DNA of 35,468 nucleotides, from NCBI RefSeq assembly GCF_003997935.1, contig NZ_RZQL01000038.1, positions 1 to 35,468 on the forward strand, given 5' to 3'. Both the position numbers and the translations under genes were made by a program. Source of the stretch: Mesorhizobium sp. M7A.F.Ca.US.006.01.1.1. Its GTDB lineage: Bacteria > Pseudomonadota > Alphaproteobacteria > Rhizobiales > Rhizobiaceae. This document shows positions 1-7,137 of the stretch, one piece after another. The notes under the pieces were generated by a model. That model ran no database searches, was not told the DNA's origin, and worked only from the letters and a program-made list of their open reading frames with translations. The stretch's first letter is position 1, and every line of letters starts with the position of its first letter.

Positions 1-73
1 GACGACGACGGTGACGGAGGGCGTCGGCCGGTTTGTCGAGTGGTACAAGGCGTATTTTGGGCGGGGACGGTAA
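1..73 (+). CDS. C-terminal end of a probable NAD-dependent nucleotide-sugar epimerase (partial)
   Basis: Only the last 23 codons and the TAA stop are in the window; the readable frame begins at base 2. The peptide ends TEGVGRFVEWYKAYFGRGR. The pattern V-E-G-V-x-R-F-V-x-W-Y is the usual end of extended short-chain dehydrogenases of the UDP-glucuronate 4-epimerase type (LspL/CapI). Such an enzyme would supply UDP-galacturonate for surface polysaccharide and would fit the O-antigen genes downstream. The catalytic Rossmann part is outside the window, so the assignment rests on the tail alone. Confidence 0.45.
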   Translation, partial: TTTVTEGVGRFVEWYKAYFGRGR

Positions 74-133
74 CCTGTTATTGGCGGCCCGAGTGCGCCT
101 AGCTTTGTCATAGCTGTCGAACTTTCAATTCGT

Positions 134-158
134 CTAAAATGTTCCGGAACTATTTTAG
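134..158. promoter_or_regulatory. Near-perfect 25-nt palindrome between the epimerase end and the ligase gene
   Basis: CTAAAAT (134-140) and ATTTTAG (152-158) flank GTTCCGGAAC (141-150), which is itself a perfect palindrome; one unpaired T (151) breaks the symmetry. It lies 61 nt after the epimerase stop and 36 nt before the ligase ATG. It could be a terminator hairpin for the upstream gene or an operator for the ligase. It does not match the GTTC-N7-GTTC LexA pattern. Confidence 0.45.
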
Positions 159-194
159 CGAGCGCTAATTGAATCGCAATATGCGAGTCAGCGC

Positions 195-1055
195 ATGCCT
201 CTGAAGTTCATCAAGCCCATGGAGCCCGAACTGGTTGACACGCCACCGCAGGGGGACGATTGGCTTCATGAGATCAAATTTGACGGGTATCGCACTCAGA
301 TTATCAAGGATGAAAATGGAGTTCGGCTGTTCACCAAGAACGGTTACGACTGGACCAGCCGCTATATCGAACTTGCCGGAGAGGCGGAGGCAATCGAGGC
401 GGAGAGTTTCATCGTTGATGGCGAGACAATCACGGTCAATGAGGCCGGCCTGTCCGATTTTCACGCCCTGCAGTCAGCCGTCACCCGCCGTAAGCCGTCG
501 CGCGACCTGTATCTGGTGGCGTTCGATCTTCTGCACTTGAACGGGCATGATTTGCGCAACATGCCGGTGGAAGACCGCCGCGAAATCCTGCAGGAACTGG
601 TTCCAGCCGTTGGCCGCATCCAGGTCAGCAAAGCCATGCCCGGCACTGGCGACGCGGTTTATCACCTAGTCGACAGGGCAGGGCTGGAGGGCATGGTCTC
701 AAAGCGTAAGGACAGCGTCTACCGCAGCGGACCGACGATGAACTGGCGCAAGATCAAGTGCTATGCCGAAAAGGAAATGGACATCATTGGCGTGCAGCGC
801 GAGGCGGGAAAGCCCGCAATGGTGCTGATGGCCGACAAAGGTCGCTATGCCGGCGGCGCTTTCGTTGCCTTTAAAGCCGACAAGCGCCAGCGACTTTGGG
901 ATCGGGTGCAAGGGAAAGTCGGCGGACCAGTGCCCATCGGTCTAAAGAAAGAAAAGGCCGAATGGCTCAAGCCTGGTCTGGTCGGTCGCGTGCGGTTCCT
1001 GAAAGGCGAGGAGAAGCTTCGCCATGCGAAGCTGTTGGACTACCGGGAGGAATAA
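195..1055 (+). CDS. ligD: ATP-dependent DNA ligase, stand-alone LigD-type ligase domain
   Basis: This 286-residue protein seals nicks and double-strand-break ends by an ATP-dependent adenylyl transfer. Motif I is KFDGYR with the adenylated Lys at residue 28. The other nucleotidyltransferase motifs follow in order: VDGE (motif III, about 75), FDLLHLNG (IIIa), EGMVSKR (IV) and WRKIK (V). About 90 C-terminal residues fit the OB-fold. The length equals the ligase domain alone; the phosphoesterase and primase-polymerase domains of full LigD are absent, as in the short LigD paralogues of rhizobia. The ATG at 195 leads directly into the family's usual start (LKFIKPM). The gene precedes Ku on the same strand by about 95 bp, so a bacterial NHEJ pair is inferred. 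Confidence 0.92.
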   Translation: MPLKFIKPMEPELVDTPPQGDDWLHEIKFDGYRTQIIKDENGVRLFTKNGYDWTSRYIELAGEAEAIEAESFIVDGETITVNEAGLSDFHALQSAVTRRKPSRDLYLVAFDLLHLNGHDLRNMPVEDRREILQELVPAVGRIQVSKAMPGTGDAVYHLVDRAGLEGMVSKRKDSVYRSGPTMNWRKIKCYAEKEMDIIGVQREAGKPAMVLMADKGRYAGGAFVAFKADKRQRLWDRVQGKVGGPVPIGLKKEKAEWLKPGLVGRVRFLKGEEKLRHAKLLDYREE

Positions 1056-1117
1056 TTCTTGGGCTGCGGAAAAGGAGTGCTGCCCACGTCGCGGAACAGA
1101 ACCGTGTGGCTGACGTT

Positions 1118-1133
1118 GTGCCGACATCGGCAC
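1118..1133. promoter_or_regulatory. Short inverted repeat upstream of Ku
   Basis: GTGCCGA and TCGGCAC form perfect 7-bp arms around a 2-nt centre, 16 nt before the expected Ku ATG. It could be an operator or a small hairpin between the ligase and Ku. No T-run follows, so a classical terminator is unlikely. Confidence 0.3.
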
Positions 1134-1137
1134 GTCT

Positions 1138-1143
1138 AGGAGA
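1138..1143 (+). promoter_or_regulatory. Ribosome binding site for the expected Ku start at 1150
   Basis: AGGAGA sits 6 nt before the ATG at 1150. That ATG opens a peptide matching the conserved Ku N-terminus but in a different frame from the rest of Ku. The site therefore argues that 1150, not the GTG at 1197, was the original start. Confidence 0.6.
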
Positions 1144-1149
1144 AACGGC

Positions 1150-1212
1150 ATGGTGGCGCCACGCGCGGTCTGGAAGGGCTTTCTGAGGTCGGTTCCGTGT
1201 CATGCGGGGTGA
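1150..1212 (+). pseudogene. Out-of-frame N-terminus of Ku (frameshift remnant)
   Basis: From ATG 1150 the frame reads MVAPRAVWKGFLRSVPCHAG and stops at 1210-1212. The first 13 residues match the invariant start of bacterial Ku (APRAxWKGxL). After FLR the Ku sequence continues in another frame as G-S-V-S-C-G-V-K. Adding one base near 1186-1190 would join the two, giving FLR-x-GSVSCGVK. The AGGAGA upstream supports translation from here. Either the gene is mutated in this strain or one base was lost in sequencing. Confidence 0.7.
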
Positions 1213-1973
1213 AGATAGTTGGTGCCACAAGCGAGGCATCCAAGATCCACTTCAAGATTTTGAACCGCAAGGACGGTTTACCCGTCAAGAGTGCTTATGT
1301 CGACGAAGAGACCGGCGATGTTGTCGAAGCCGAAGATCAGATCAAAGGCTACGAAGCTGACAAGGGCGATTTCATCCACGTCGAGCCGGACGAGATCAAG
1401 AAACTGAAACTGACGTCCCAGCATACGCTTGATGTCGATTCCTTCGTTCCGGTTGCCGAGATCGACACACGTTATCTGGAGAAACCATACTACTTGATCC
1501 CGGCAGATGGCGCTTCCCTGGAGGCCTTTGCCGTCCTGCGCGACGCGATGGCCAAGAAGCGCGTCGCGGCACGCTCTTGCGTCGTACTCTATCAGCGCGG
1601 GCGCGAAGTGTTGATCCAACCCCTTGGTAAGGGGATGTTGCTGACCGAGCTGCGCACCCACAATGAGATGACGTCGGAAGACACTGTCTTCGATGACGTG
1701 AAAAGCCCAAAAGACGATGCGGATTTGCTCGAAATCGCAGGACTTCTCATCGACAAGAAGGTGACGAAGTTCGATCCTTCGAAATTCGAAGACACCTACG
1801 AGGATGCGCTGATTGCCATGATCGACGCCAAGCGCAAGGGCAAAAAGCCCCCGAAACCGGCGCCGAAACCCAAGGAGAACGTGGTCGACCTGGCCTCGGT
1901 TCTTCGAAAGAGCCTCGCCAAGGAAGGCATCAACCAAGACCGGCCAAAGGCCAAGAGCCGCAAATCAGCATAG
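1197..1973 (+). CDS. ku: Ku protein (NHEJ DNA-end binding), N-terminus displaced by a frameshift
   Basis: Bacterial Ku forms a homodimeric ring that threads onto double-strand-break ends and recruits the LigD-type ligase. The open frame from GTG 1197 gives 258 residues. It holds the Ku core: ATSEASKIHFKILNRK, YVDEETGDVVE, KGYE, EIDTRYLEKPYYL and a VLYQRGREVLIQPL strand. A Lys/Pro-rich, basic C-terminal tail follows (about 210-258), typical of Ku and used for DNA and ligase contacts. The first 16 or so residues of the family are missing here and lie in another frame from ATG 1150, so translation from 1197 would remove the first strand of the barrel. The stop at 1971-1973 directly abuts the stop of the convergent SRAP gene. 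Family identity is firm; whether an active protein is made is not. Confidence 0.85.
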   Translation: MSCGVKIVGATSEASKIHFKILNRKDGLPVKSAYVDEETGDVVEAEDQIKGYEADKGDFIHVEPDEIKKLKLTSQHTLDVDSFVPVAEIDTRYLEKPYYLIPADGASLEAFAVLRDAMAKKRVAARSCVVLYQRGREVLIQPLGKGMLLTELRTHNEMTSEDTVFDDVKSPKDDADLLEIAGLLIDKKVTKFDPSKFEDTYEDALIAMIDAKRKGKKPPKPAPKPKENVVDLASVLRKSLAKEGINQDRPKAKSRKSA

Positions 1974-2666
1974 TTAGAGAGGATTGATCGGCCCGACCAA
2001 GGCGGAATGGTCGTTGGGCTGCTTGTTGATCAGCGTCGCGTTGACGTCGCGGCCGACGCGATTGAACTGCAGTTGGCCGTCGATGTCGTGACTGAGAATG
2101 TCTTTCAAGTCGCCCTTGGGCGTCGCCGGATCCAGCCACGCATCATAGTAGGCATGGTCGAGGATGACCGGCTGCCGATCGTGCAGGTTCTTCATCGGGT
2201 CACCGGCGGGCTCGGTGATGATGGTGCAACTGGTGATGTCGAGGTTGGAGTTGTAGGCCCACAAGCCGGCAAATGAGAACGGCGCGTGGCCGGGCAAGTA
2301 GATATGCCAAGGGTCTTTCTTGCCGTCGGCTGGCGAGATGGTCCATTCGTAGAAGCCGTCGGCCGGGATCAGACAGCGCTTCGACTTGAACGCATCACGG
2401 AAGGCCGGGGCGGTATCGACGCCTTCGATCCTGGCGTTGAACATTGCAGCCTTGGGCATCTCTTTCGCCCAGAACGGCACGAGCCACCAGCGGCCCTCAC
2501 GGAGCTTGTGACTGCCGTTTTCGCCGGCCGTGACGAACGGGACTTCCTCGGTCGGCGCGATGTTGTAGCGAGGAGCGTCGTTGCGGCCGATCTCCGCTGG
2601 CGCCGTCAGCCTATAGAGCCGGTGGATTTCCGACCAGGTCAGGTATCTGGTGTAGCGACCGCACAT
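1974..2666 (-). CDS. SRAP-family protein (YedK/HMCES-like, SOS response-associated peptidase)
   Basis: SRAP proteins crosslink covalently to abasic sites in single-stranded DNA through the N-terminal cysteine and shield them until repair. All key residues are visible in this 230-residue protein: Cys2 exposed after Met removal (MCGRYT), Asn35 in YNIAPT, Glu107 in DGFYEW and His162 in LHDRQPVIL. The last motif has Q where many relatives have M. Length is normal for the family. It is the third gene of a minus-strand operon, 9 nt after the preceding stop, and converges on Ku with no base between the stops. A LexA-type site lies before the first gene of the operon, so SOS control is inferred. Confidence 0.93.
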   Translation of the reverse strand: MCGRYTRYLTWSEIHRLYRLTAPAEIGRNDAPRYNIAPTEEVPFVTAGENGSHKLREGRWWLVPFWAKEMPKAAMFNARIEGVDTAPAFRDAFKSKRCLIPADGFYEWTISPADGKKDPWHIYLPGHAPFSFAGLWAYNSNLDITSCTIITEPAGDPMKNLHDRQPVILDHAYYDAWLDPATPKGDLKDILSHDIDGQLQFNRVGRDVNATLINKQPNDHSALVGPINPL

Positions 2667-2675
2667 GCCTTGCCC

Positions 2676-3056
2676 CTAGTCGCGCAGGATCTCGGGAACA
2701 GTGAGCGGACCGAGATCAAGGATTCGCCCATACTCACCGGTGCGGCGCCAGATGCCCCGCACATTGCCATTTTCTCGATCGCGCTTCGGGTCGAACATGA
2801 CGCCCTCGAAATGATCTCGGAACGCTGCTGCCGCTGTAGCTTCGGCGAAGCAATAGAGCCGGTATTCTCTATACTTTCCATTCGGCCATACCGCTTGCAC
2901 CTGCCTGGTCTGGTACATGAATCCCCGTTCCTGACAGAACTTTGTGATTATGGTGAAGTTCCGGTCCGTGCAGGTATCATCGGGTAACGCAACCTGGTGC
3001 GGCCAATTCCGGTCGATGACCGATGGCGTCGGGATGCTCCGGCTGCGGGTTACCAT
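2676..3056 (-). CDS. Conserved hypothetical protein of rhizobial type
   Basis: This is a 126-residue soluble protein without signal peptide or membrane segment. It has a Thr/Ser/Pro-rich N-terminus, a central YQTRQVQAVWPNGKYREYRLYCF stretch broken here as YQTRQVQAVW then NGKYREYRLYCF, and a DPKRDRENG motif near residue 95. I recognise the type as a recurrent rhizobial hypothetical but know no function. The start overlaps the end of the upstream gene by 7 nt, so coupled translation is likely. SRAP follows after 9 nt. Residence in an operon with SRAP suggests a DNA-damage or mobile-DNA context, which is inference only. Confidence 0.7.
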   Translation of the reverse strand: MVTRSRSIPTPSVIDRNWPHQVALPDDTCTDRNFTIITKFCQERGFMYQTRQVQAVWPNGKYREYRLYCFAEATAAAAFRDHFEGVMFDPKRDRENGNVRGIWRRTGEYGRILDLGPLTVPEILRD

Positions 3057-3787
3057 GCCTGATCAAGAAAGCTAATTGCCTGAAGCCGCATAGCCGCTAG
3101 CGTCAGAGCAATCGCAGTGTTGGCCGGCGGCTTATCCATCTGAACGCTGCCGTCAAAGTAACGCCATGCCGCCACACTCCTGTCGTCATCTTCGTGCAAA
3201 TCAATGATCCGGGCATCGCAGGGCTCTTGGTCGACCGCGATCTTCCAGCCCTTGAGGGATTTCTCAGTAATTGCGGCTACCTCGGCTAGATTAGCGGTGA
3301 GATAGGGCAGACCTATTTCGGCTGCCTCTTCCGGCGTTCCGGGCTCATTAACCCAACCCATCACATAGCAGATGTCGATGTCTAGTTGCCGATCAGGTCC
3401 GACTGCCGTTTCAAGACGCTCTATGATCTGAGGATAGAGCCGCTTCCTATCGGGCCACGTCGCCGGATTGACCGTTTTCACTTTCGGTTCACCGGGTCCA
3501 ACAGCCAAGGCGCGATTTCGAACAACTTTTTCCTCGGGCCATCCGGCGCAGCAAGCTTCGCAAGCGGCGCGCTCAGCCAGGAACCAAACGCTTGCGGCTG
3601 CTTGCTCTTCCTCACTCGGCTTCTCGCCCACTGGAAACCCCTTCCTATCCCACAACTCAAGTGCAAGCACACCGCTCATAGAATCCTCGTAAGTAACTCC
3701 GGAATTTCTAAAAACCGCCTCGGCCGCGGCTATCCCGTGAGTGCATTCCTCGGGTGAAGCACCATCGATGATCAAGCGAAGTGGCAT
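3050..3787 (-). CDS. Hypothetical protein resembling phage-ABA-sandwich-domain proteins
   Basis: The chosen ATG at 3787 (MPLRLIIDG) gives 245 residues; GAGG lies 5 nt upstream of it. A longer open frame reaches 3994, but it would run through the divergent gene and the probable operator, and its extra part has no conserved look. The middle is rich in Cys (AACEACCAGW). The C-terminal half, about 130 residues, carries Y-x-M-G-W, an acidic loop EDDDR, AWRYFDG and an A-I-A-L-T-L-A-A-M-R-L tail. This layout is seen in phage and rhizobial proteins annotated with the phage ABA sandwich fold. No catalytic motif is apparent. It is the first gene of the operon leading to SRAP. Confidence 0.7.
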   Translation of the reverse strand: MPLRLIIDGASPEECTHGIAAAEAVFRNSGVTYEDSMSGVLALELWDRKGFPVGEKPSEEEQAAASVWFLAERAACEACCAGWPEEKVVRNRALAVGPGEPKVKTVNPATWPDRKRLYPQIIERLETAVGPDRQLDIDICYVMGWVNEPGTPEEAAEIGLPYLTANLAEVAAITEKSLKGWKIAVDQEPCDARIIDLHEDDDRSVAAWRYFDGSVQMDKPPANTAIALTLAAMRLQAISFLDQAW

Positions 3788-3819
3788 TTTGGCCTCGTAG
3801 CGGGAGTTGGTCCAATAGT

Positions 3820-3834
3820 GAACGAAAAGGGAAC
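3820..3834. promoter_or_regulatory. Probable LexA operator (SOS box, GAAC-N7-GAAC)
   Basis: GAAC at 3820-3823 and GAAC at 3831-3834 are separated by seven bases, GAAAAGG. On the minus strand this reads GTTC-N7-GTTC with a T-rich centre, the established LexA operator of alphaproteobacteria. It lies within the 49-bp gap between divergent genes, 33 nt before the first codon of the operon ending in SRAP. By chance the 8 fixed bases would occur about once in 35 kb on two strands, so position carries most of the weight. Confidence 0.6.
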
Positions 3835-3836
3835 AA

Positions 3837-4205
3837 ATGTCAATTCCCTCTCTTGACCGCAGAGGAATATTTTCCTCATTTGGAATGATGCCGGAACAAC
3901 AACACAAATGGCCAAAAGGCGTCCCGTGGACCTTGATGCATGCGGACAACGCAGGACAAGTGGCGCGGGTCCGATGCGGCCTTTGCAATGTCAAACGGTT
4001 CTACAAGCCGAAGGAACTTCGAGAGGTGATCGGCAACGTCACCATTGACCAGTTGCGCACTAAGCTTCGCTGCCAAATATGCGGGCGCAAAGACTCGATG
4101 GACGCCGAGCTATTTCACCCGGTGGGGCAGGAACTCGAAACGATCCGGTTCCGACGGTTGGTTGAGATCAGATGGGAAAGGCGCGTGATCTGGACAGACG
4201 AGTAG
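3837..4205 (+). CDS. Hypothetical zinc-finger-like protein
   Basis: This is a 122-residue soluble protein. RCGLC (about 46-50) and RCQIC (about 78-82) form a C-x2-C/C-x2-C arrangement, a likely structural zinc site, with a FYKPKELREVIGN helix between them. The layout matches small rhizobial hypotheticals with paired CxxC motifs. The ATG at 3837 has AAGGGA upstream, but the proposed LexA box overlaps that leader. The double ATG at 3885/3888 (MMPEQQ) is a possible alternative start that would leave the box in the promoter. The gene is divergent from the SRAP operon and may share its control. Function is unknown. Confidence 0.6.
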   Translation: MSIPSLDRRGIFSSFGMMPEQQHKWPKGVPWTLMHADNAGQVARVRCGLCNVKRFYKPKELREVIGNVTIDQLRTKLRCQICGRKDSMDAELFHPVGQELETIRFRRLVEIRWERRVIWTDE

Positions 4206-4240
4206 CTGCGCCCCTCTGAAATCACATGGTCCCGCATATT

Positions 4241-4269
4241 TGGGTATTTGTGGGTATTTTTTTGGGTAT
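4241..4269 (+). repeat. Triple direct repeat TGGGTAT
   Basis: TGGGTAT occurs at 4241-4247, 4251-4257 and 4263-4269, that is at offsets of 10 and 12 nt, close to one helical turn, within a T-rich run. Similar clustered GGGTA repeats occur beside tyrosine-recombinase attachment sites of genomic islands. No integrase is visible here, so this could be a remnant of an integration end or a binding array. Confidence 0.4.
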
Positions 4270-4412
4270 CGTTTCTGCTCGTTTATTCCCTGGTCGATTA
4301 TCCCATGCGAACGGCAGCACTTGCGATGACTTTCGCCCATATGAATGGCATCATCTTTCACAAGGATTCGCTGAGCGGTTCAGCCAAAGAGGCGAGTCGA
4401 CCGAGGTCCTAG

Positions 4413-4559
4413 ATGACAATCAGCTTGTTCCCGTCAGGCCGTCGGCTCTGGCAAGATGAGAGACTGGATTTGCCTGGAATGGGCTATGGGGTTGCTGCCG
4501 AAATCTGGTCCGGTCGTTTGCCGAACGCCGAGATTGACAAGCCACTGCATGGAACCTAA
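4413..4559 (+). CDS. Possible small protein of 48 residues
   Basis: ATG 4413 opens a 48-codon frame (MTISLFPSGRRLWQDERLDL...) ending in TAA at 4557-4559, with GAGG about 7 nt upstream. The amino-acid make-up is protein-like, but no family is recognised. It could be the tail of a decayed gene or chance. Confidence 0.22.
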   Translation: MTISLFPSGRRLWQDERLDLPGMGYGVAAEIWSGRLPNAEIDKPLHGT

Positions 4560-4607
4560 GCACGGGCGGCTAGGGCCGGGGGGTTCAGGCATGTCGAGGA
4601 GAGCTTC

Positions 4608-5489
4608 TTGAAAGGAATTATCCTTGCTGGAGGCAGTGGAACGCGTCTTTATCCACTAACATTAGCCGTCTCTAAGCAAATTCTGCCGATATACGACAAG
4701 CCGATGATCTATTATCCGCTGAGCGTTCTGATGCTCGCGGGTATCCGCGAAATTCTGATCATTTCGACGCCGCGTGACCTGCCGGTTTTTCGCGAACTGC
4801 TTGGCGATGGATCGGAGTTCGGCCTCGACCTGTCCTATGCCGAGCAACCGCAGCCCAACGGGCTGGCGGAAGCCTTCATCATCGGCCGCAGTTTCATCGG
4901 CAAGGACAACGTGTCGATGATCCTCGGCGACAACATCTATTTCGGCGATGGGCTGTCGCAGCTTTGCCGCGACGCTGCCTCGCGCGAAAAGGGCGCTTCG
5001 GTGTTCGCCTATCATGTCGAGGATCCCCAGCGTTATGGCGTGGTTTCCTTCGACAAGGCCACGGGAACGGCACTGACGATCGAGGAAAAGCCGCAGGTGC
5101 CGAAATCCAACTGGGCGGTCACCGGTCTCTACTTCTATGACAACGACGTCGTCGACATCGCCCCTGCCATCCGGCCCTCGGCGCGCGGCGAGCTCGAGAT
5201 CACGGCGGTCAACAATGTCTACCTCGAGCGTGGCCAGTTGCATGTGCATCGGTTAGGGCGCGGCTTTGCCTGGCTCGACACCGGCACGCATGACAGCCTG
5301 CATGAGGCCTCGTCATTCGTGCGCACCATCGAGCACCGCCAGGGCATCAAGGTCGCTTGTCCCGAAGAGATCGCCTTTGAACAGGGGTGGCTGACCGTGG
5401 ACCAGGTTCTGCGTCGCGCCGACCATTTGGGCAAGAATGAATATGCCGCCTATCTGCGCCGGCGTGTCGTCGACCTTTCGGAGGGCTAG
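4608..5489 (+). CDS. rfbA: Glucose-1-phosphate thymidylyltransferase
   Basis: RfbA/RmlA joins dTTP and glucose-1-phosphate to dTDP-glucose, the first step to dTDP-L-rhamnose in the cytoplasm. The 293-residue protein has the nucleotide-binding [11 protein letters not shown] (8-18), [22 protein letters not shown] near 108-115 and EEKP near 161; length is typical. The TTG start at 4608 is supported by GAGGAG (4596-4601) just upstream and by the family's usual start KGIILAGG. It opens a four-gene rfbACBD run; rfbC begins at the base after its stop. Confidence 0.96.
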   Translation: MKGIILAGGSGTRLYPLTLAVSKQILPIYDKPMIYYPLSVLMLAGIREILIISTPRDLPVFRELLGDGSEFGLDLSYAEQPQPNGLAEAFIIGRSFIGKDNVSMILGDNIYFGDGLSQLCRDAASREKGASVFAYHVEDPQRYGVVSFDKATGTALTIEEKPQVPKSNWAVTGLYFYDNDVVDIAPAIRPSARGELEITAVNNVYLERGQLHVHRLGRGFAWLDTGTHDSLHEASSFVRTIEHRQGIKVACPEEIAFEQGWLTVDQVLRRADHLGKNEYAAYLRRRVVDLSEG

Positions 5490-6044
5490 GTGTTGGAAGT
5501 CAGGCCCCTTGGCATCGATGGCGTGCTGGAAATCGTTCCGAAGCGACATGGCGACGCGCGCGGCTTCTTCGTGGAAACCTACAATGCCGAGCGCTTTTCG
5601 CAGGCCGGCATAGACCTGGCTTTCGTGCAGGACAATCATTCCTATTCCGCCGCGGCGGGCGTCTTGCGAGGGCTTCACTACCAACTTCCGCCCCGCGCCC
5701 AGGACAAGCTGCTGCGCGTCATCCGGGGCAGCATTCTCGATGTCGCGGTCGACATTCGCCGCGGCTCGAAAACCTTCGGAAAATGGGTCGCTCTCGAAGT
5801 GTCGGCCGAAAAGGGCAATCAGATACTGGTGCCGAAAGGCTTCGCGCACGGCTTCGTGACGCTCGTGCCCGACACCGAGGTCCTGTACAAGGTGACCGAC
5901 ACATATTCACAGGCGCATGACCGGTCGATCCGTTTCGACGATCCCGCCATCGGCATCGAATGGCCGTCATTGACCGGCGGGTTCCAGCTCTCGGACAAGG
6001 ACCTCAAGGCGCCGCTGCTGGCTGCCGCCGAGGTGTTCGCCTGA
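5490..6044 (+). CDS. rfbC: dTDP-4-dehydrorhamnose 3,5-epimerase
   Basis: RfbC/RmlC inverts C3 and C5 of dTDP-4-keto-6-deoxyglucose, the third step to dTDP-L-rhamnose. The 184-residue cupin has the catalytic His63 in RGLHYQ and Tyr133 in LYKVTD. Those positions equal the numbers known for the Salmonella enzyme. [10 protein letters not shown] (84-93) and PKGFAHGF (115-122) are also present. The GTG start at 5490 directly follows the rfbA stop, implying translational coupling. rfbB follows after 22 nt. Confidence 0.96.
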   Translation: MLEVRPLGIDGVLEIVPKRHGDARGFFVETYNAERFSQAGIDLAFVQDNHSYSAAAGVLRGLHYQLPPRAQDKLLRVIRGSILDVAVDIRRGSKTFGKWVALEVSAEKGNQILVPKGFAHGFVTLVPDTEVLYKVTDTYSQAHDRSIRFDDPAIGIEWPSLTGGFQLSDKDLKAPLLAAAEVFA

Positions 6045-6066
6045 TGGGTTATTTGAGGACAGCGGC

Positions 6067-7137
6067 ATGAATTTTCTGGTGACGGGCGGTGCTGGCTTTA
6101 TCGGTTCGGCGGTGTGCCGGCATCTATGCGCCAACCCGGCCTATCGGGTGACAAATCTCGACAAGCTTACCTATGCGGGAAACCTGGCCTCGCTGCGGCC
6201 GATCGAGAACGCACACAATTATCGCTTCGCGCAGGCCGACATCTGCGACGAAAGGGCCGTGCTCGACATCCTCCGGCGCGACGATATCGACATCGTCATG
6301 AACCTTGCCGCCGAGAGCCATGTCGACCGCTCGATTGATGGGCCGGGCGCCTTTATCGAGACCAACATCGTCGGCACCTACAAGATGCTCAATGCCGCGC
6401 TGGAATACTGGCGCGGCCTGCCCGAAGACAGGAAGAGTCATTTCCGCTTCCATCATGTCTCGACCGACGAGGTGTTCGGCGATCTTCCCTTCGATGGCGG
6501 CATGTTCGTCGAGGAAACGCCCTACGCGCCATCCTCGCCCTATTCAGCCTCGAAAGCGGCCTCGGACCATCTGGTGCGGGCCTGGCACGAAACCTATGGC
6601 CTGCCGGTCGTGCTTTCCAACTGCTCGAACAATTACGGACCCTATCACTTTCCCGAAAAGCTGATCCCGCTGGTCATCCTCAATGCGCTCGATGAAAAGC
6701 CGCTGCCGGTCTATGGCGCCGGCGCCAATGTGCGCGACTGGCTGTTCGTCGAGGATCACGCGCGCGCGCTGGAACTTGTCGCGACCAGGGGACTGCCGGG
6801 CGAAAGCTACAATGTCGGCGGTAATTCCGAGCGGACGAACCTTGGCGTCGTCGAGACGATCTGCGATCTCCTCGACAGCAGGCGGCCGCGGGCAGGGGGC
6901 AAGAGCTATCGCGACCTGATTTCCTTCGTCACCGACCGCCCCGGTCACGATCGCCGCTATGCCATCGACGCCTCGAAGATAGGCCGGGACCTGGGCTGGG
7001 CGCCCAATGAGAATTTCGACAGCGGCCTCGCCAAGACCGTCGACTGGTTTCTCGACAACAAATGGTGGTGGGGACCGATCCGCGAGCAGCGCTATGCCGG
7101 TGAACGGCTGGGCGAAGCACGCAAGGGGGCGGCGTGA
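6067..7137 (+). CDS. rfbB: dTDP-glucose 4,6-dehydratase
   Basis: RfbB/RmlB oxidises and dehydrates dTDP-glucose to dTDP-4-keto-6-deoxyglucose using bound NAD. The 356-residue extended SDR starts with the NAD loop GGAGFIGS. It carries [12 protein letters not shown], the catalytic STDEVFGD (Thr-Asp-Glu dehydratase triad) and [11 protein letters not shown] (Tyr-x3-Lys). It ends with NKWWWGPI, typical of the family. GAGGA lies 7 nt before the ATG. Its stop overlaps the GTG of rfbD. Confidence 0.96.
   Translation: MNFLVTGGAGFIGSAVCRHLCANPAYRVTNLDKLTYAGNLASLRPIENAHNYRFAQADICDERAVLDILRRDDIDIVMNLAAESHVDRSIDGPGAFIETNIVGTYKMLNAALEYWRGLPEDRKSHFRFHHVSTDEVFGDLPFDGGMFVEETPYAPSSPYSASKAASDHLVRAWHETYGLPVVLSNCSNNYGPYHFPEKLIPLVILNALDEKPLPVYGAGANVRDWLFVEDHARALELVATRGLPGESYNVGGNSERTNLGVVETICDLLDSRRPRAGGKSYRDLISFVTDRPGHDRRYAIDASKIGRDLGWAPNENFDSGLAKTVDWFLDNKWWWGPIREQRYAGERLGEARKGAA

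Larger units (their letters stand above)
4206..4607. other. 402-nt gap between accessory genes and the O-antigen locus
   Basis: The gap holds the triple TGGGTAT repeat (4241-4269) and one weak small open frame (4413-4559). A further frame at 4226-4459 covers the repeat and has no protein-like character. I see no terminator hairpin or clear promoter. The composition is more AT-rich near 4240-4275 than in the genes on either side. Confidence 0.5.

Noticed and set aside
3788..3994. Longer start for the phage-ABA-sandwich-like gene
   Set aside because: The extra 69 codons cross the divergent gene and the proposed LexA site and have no conserved look.
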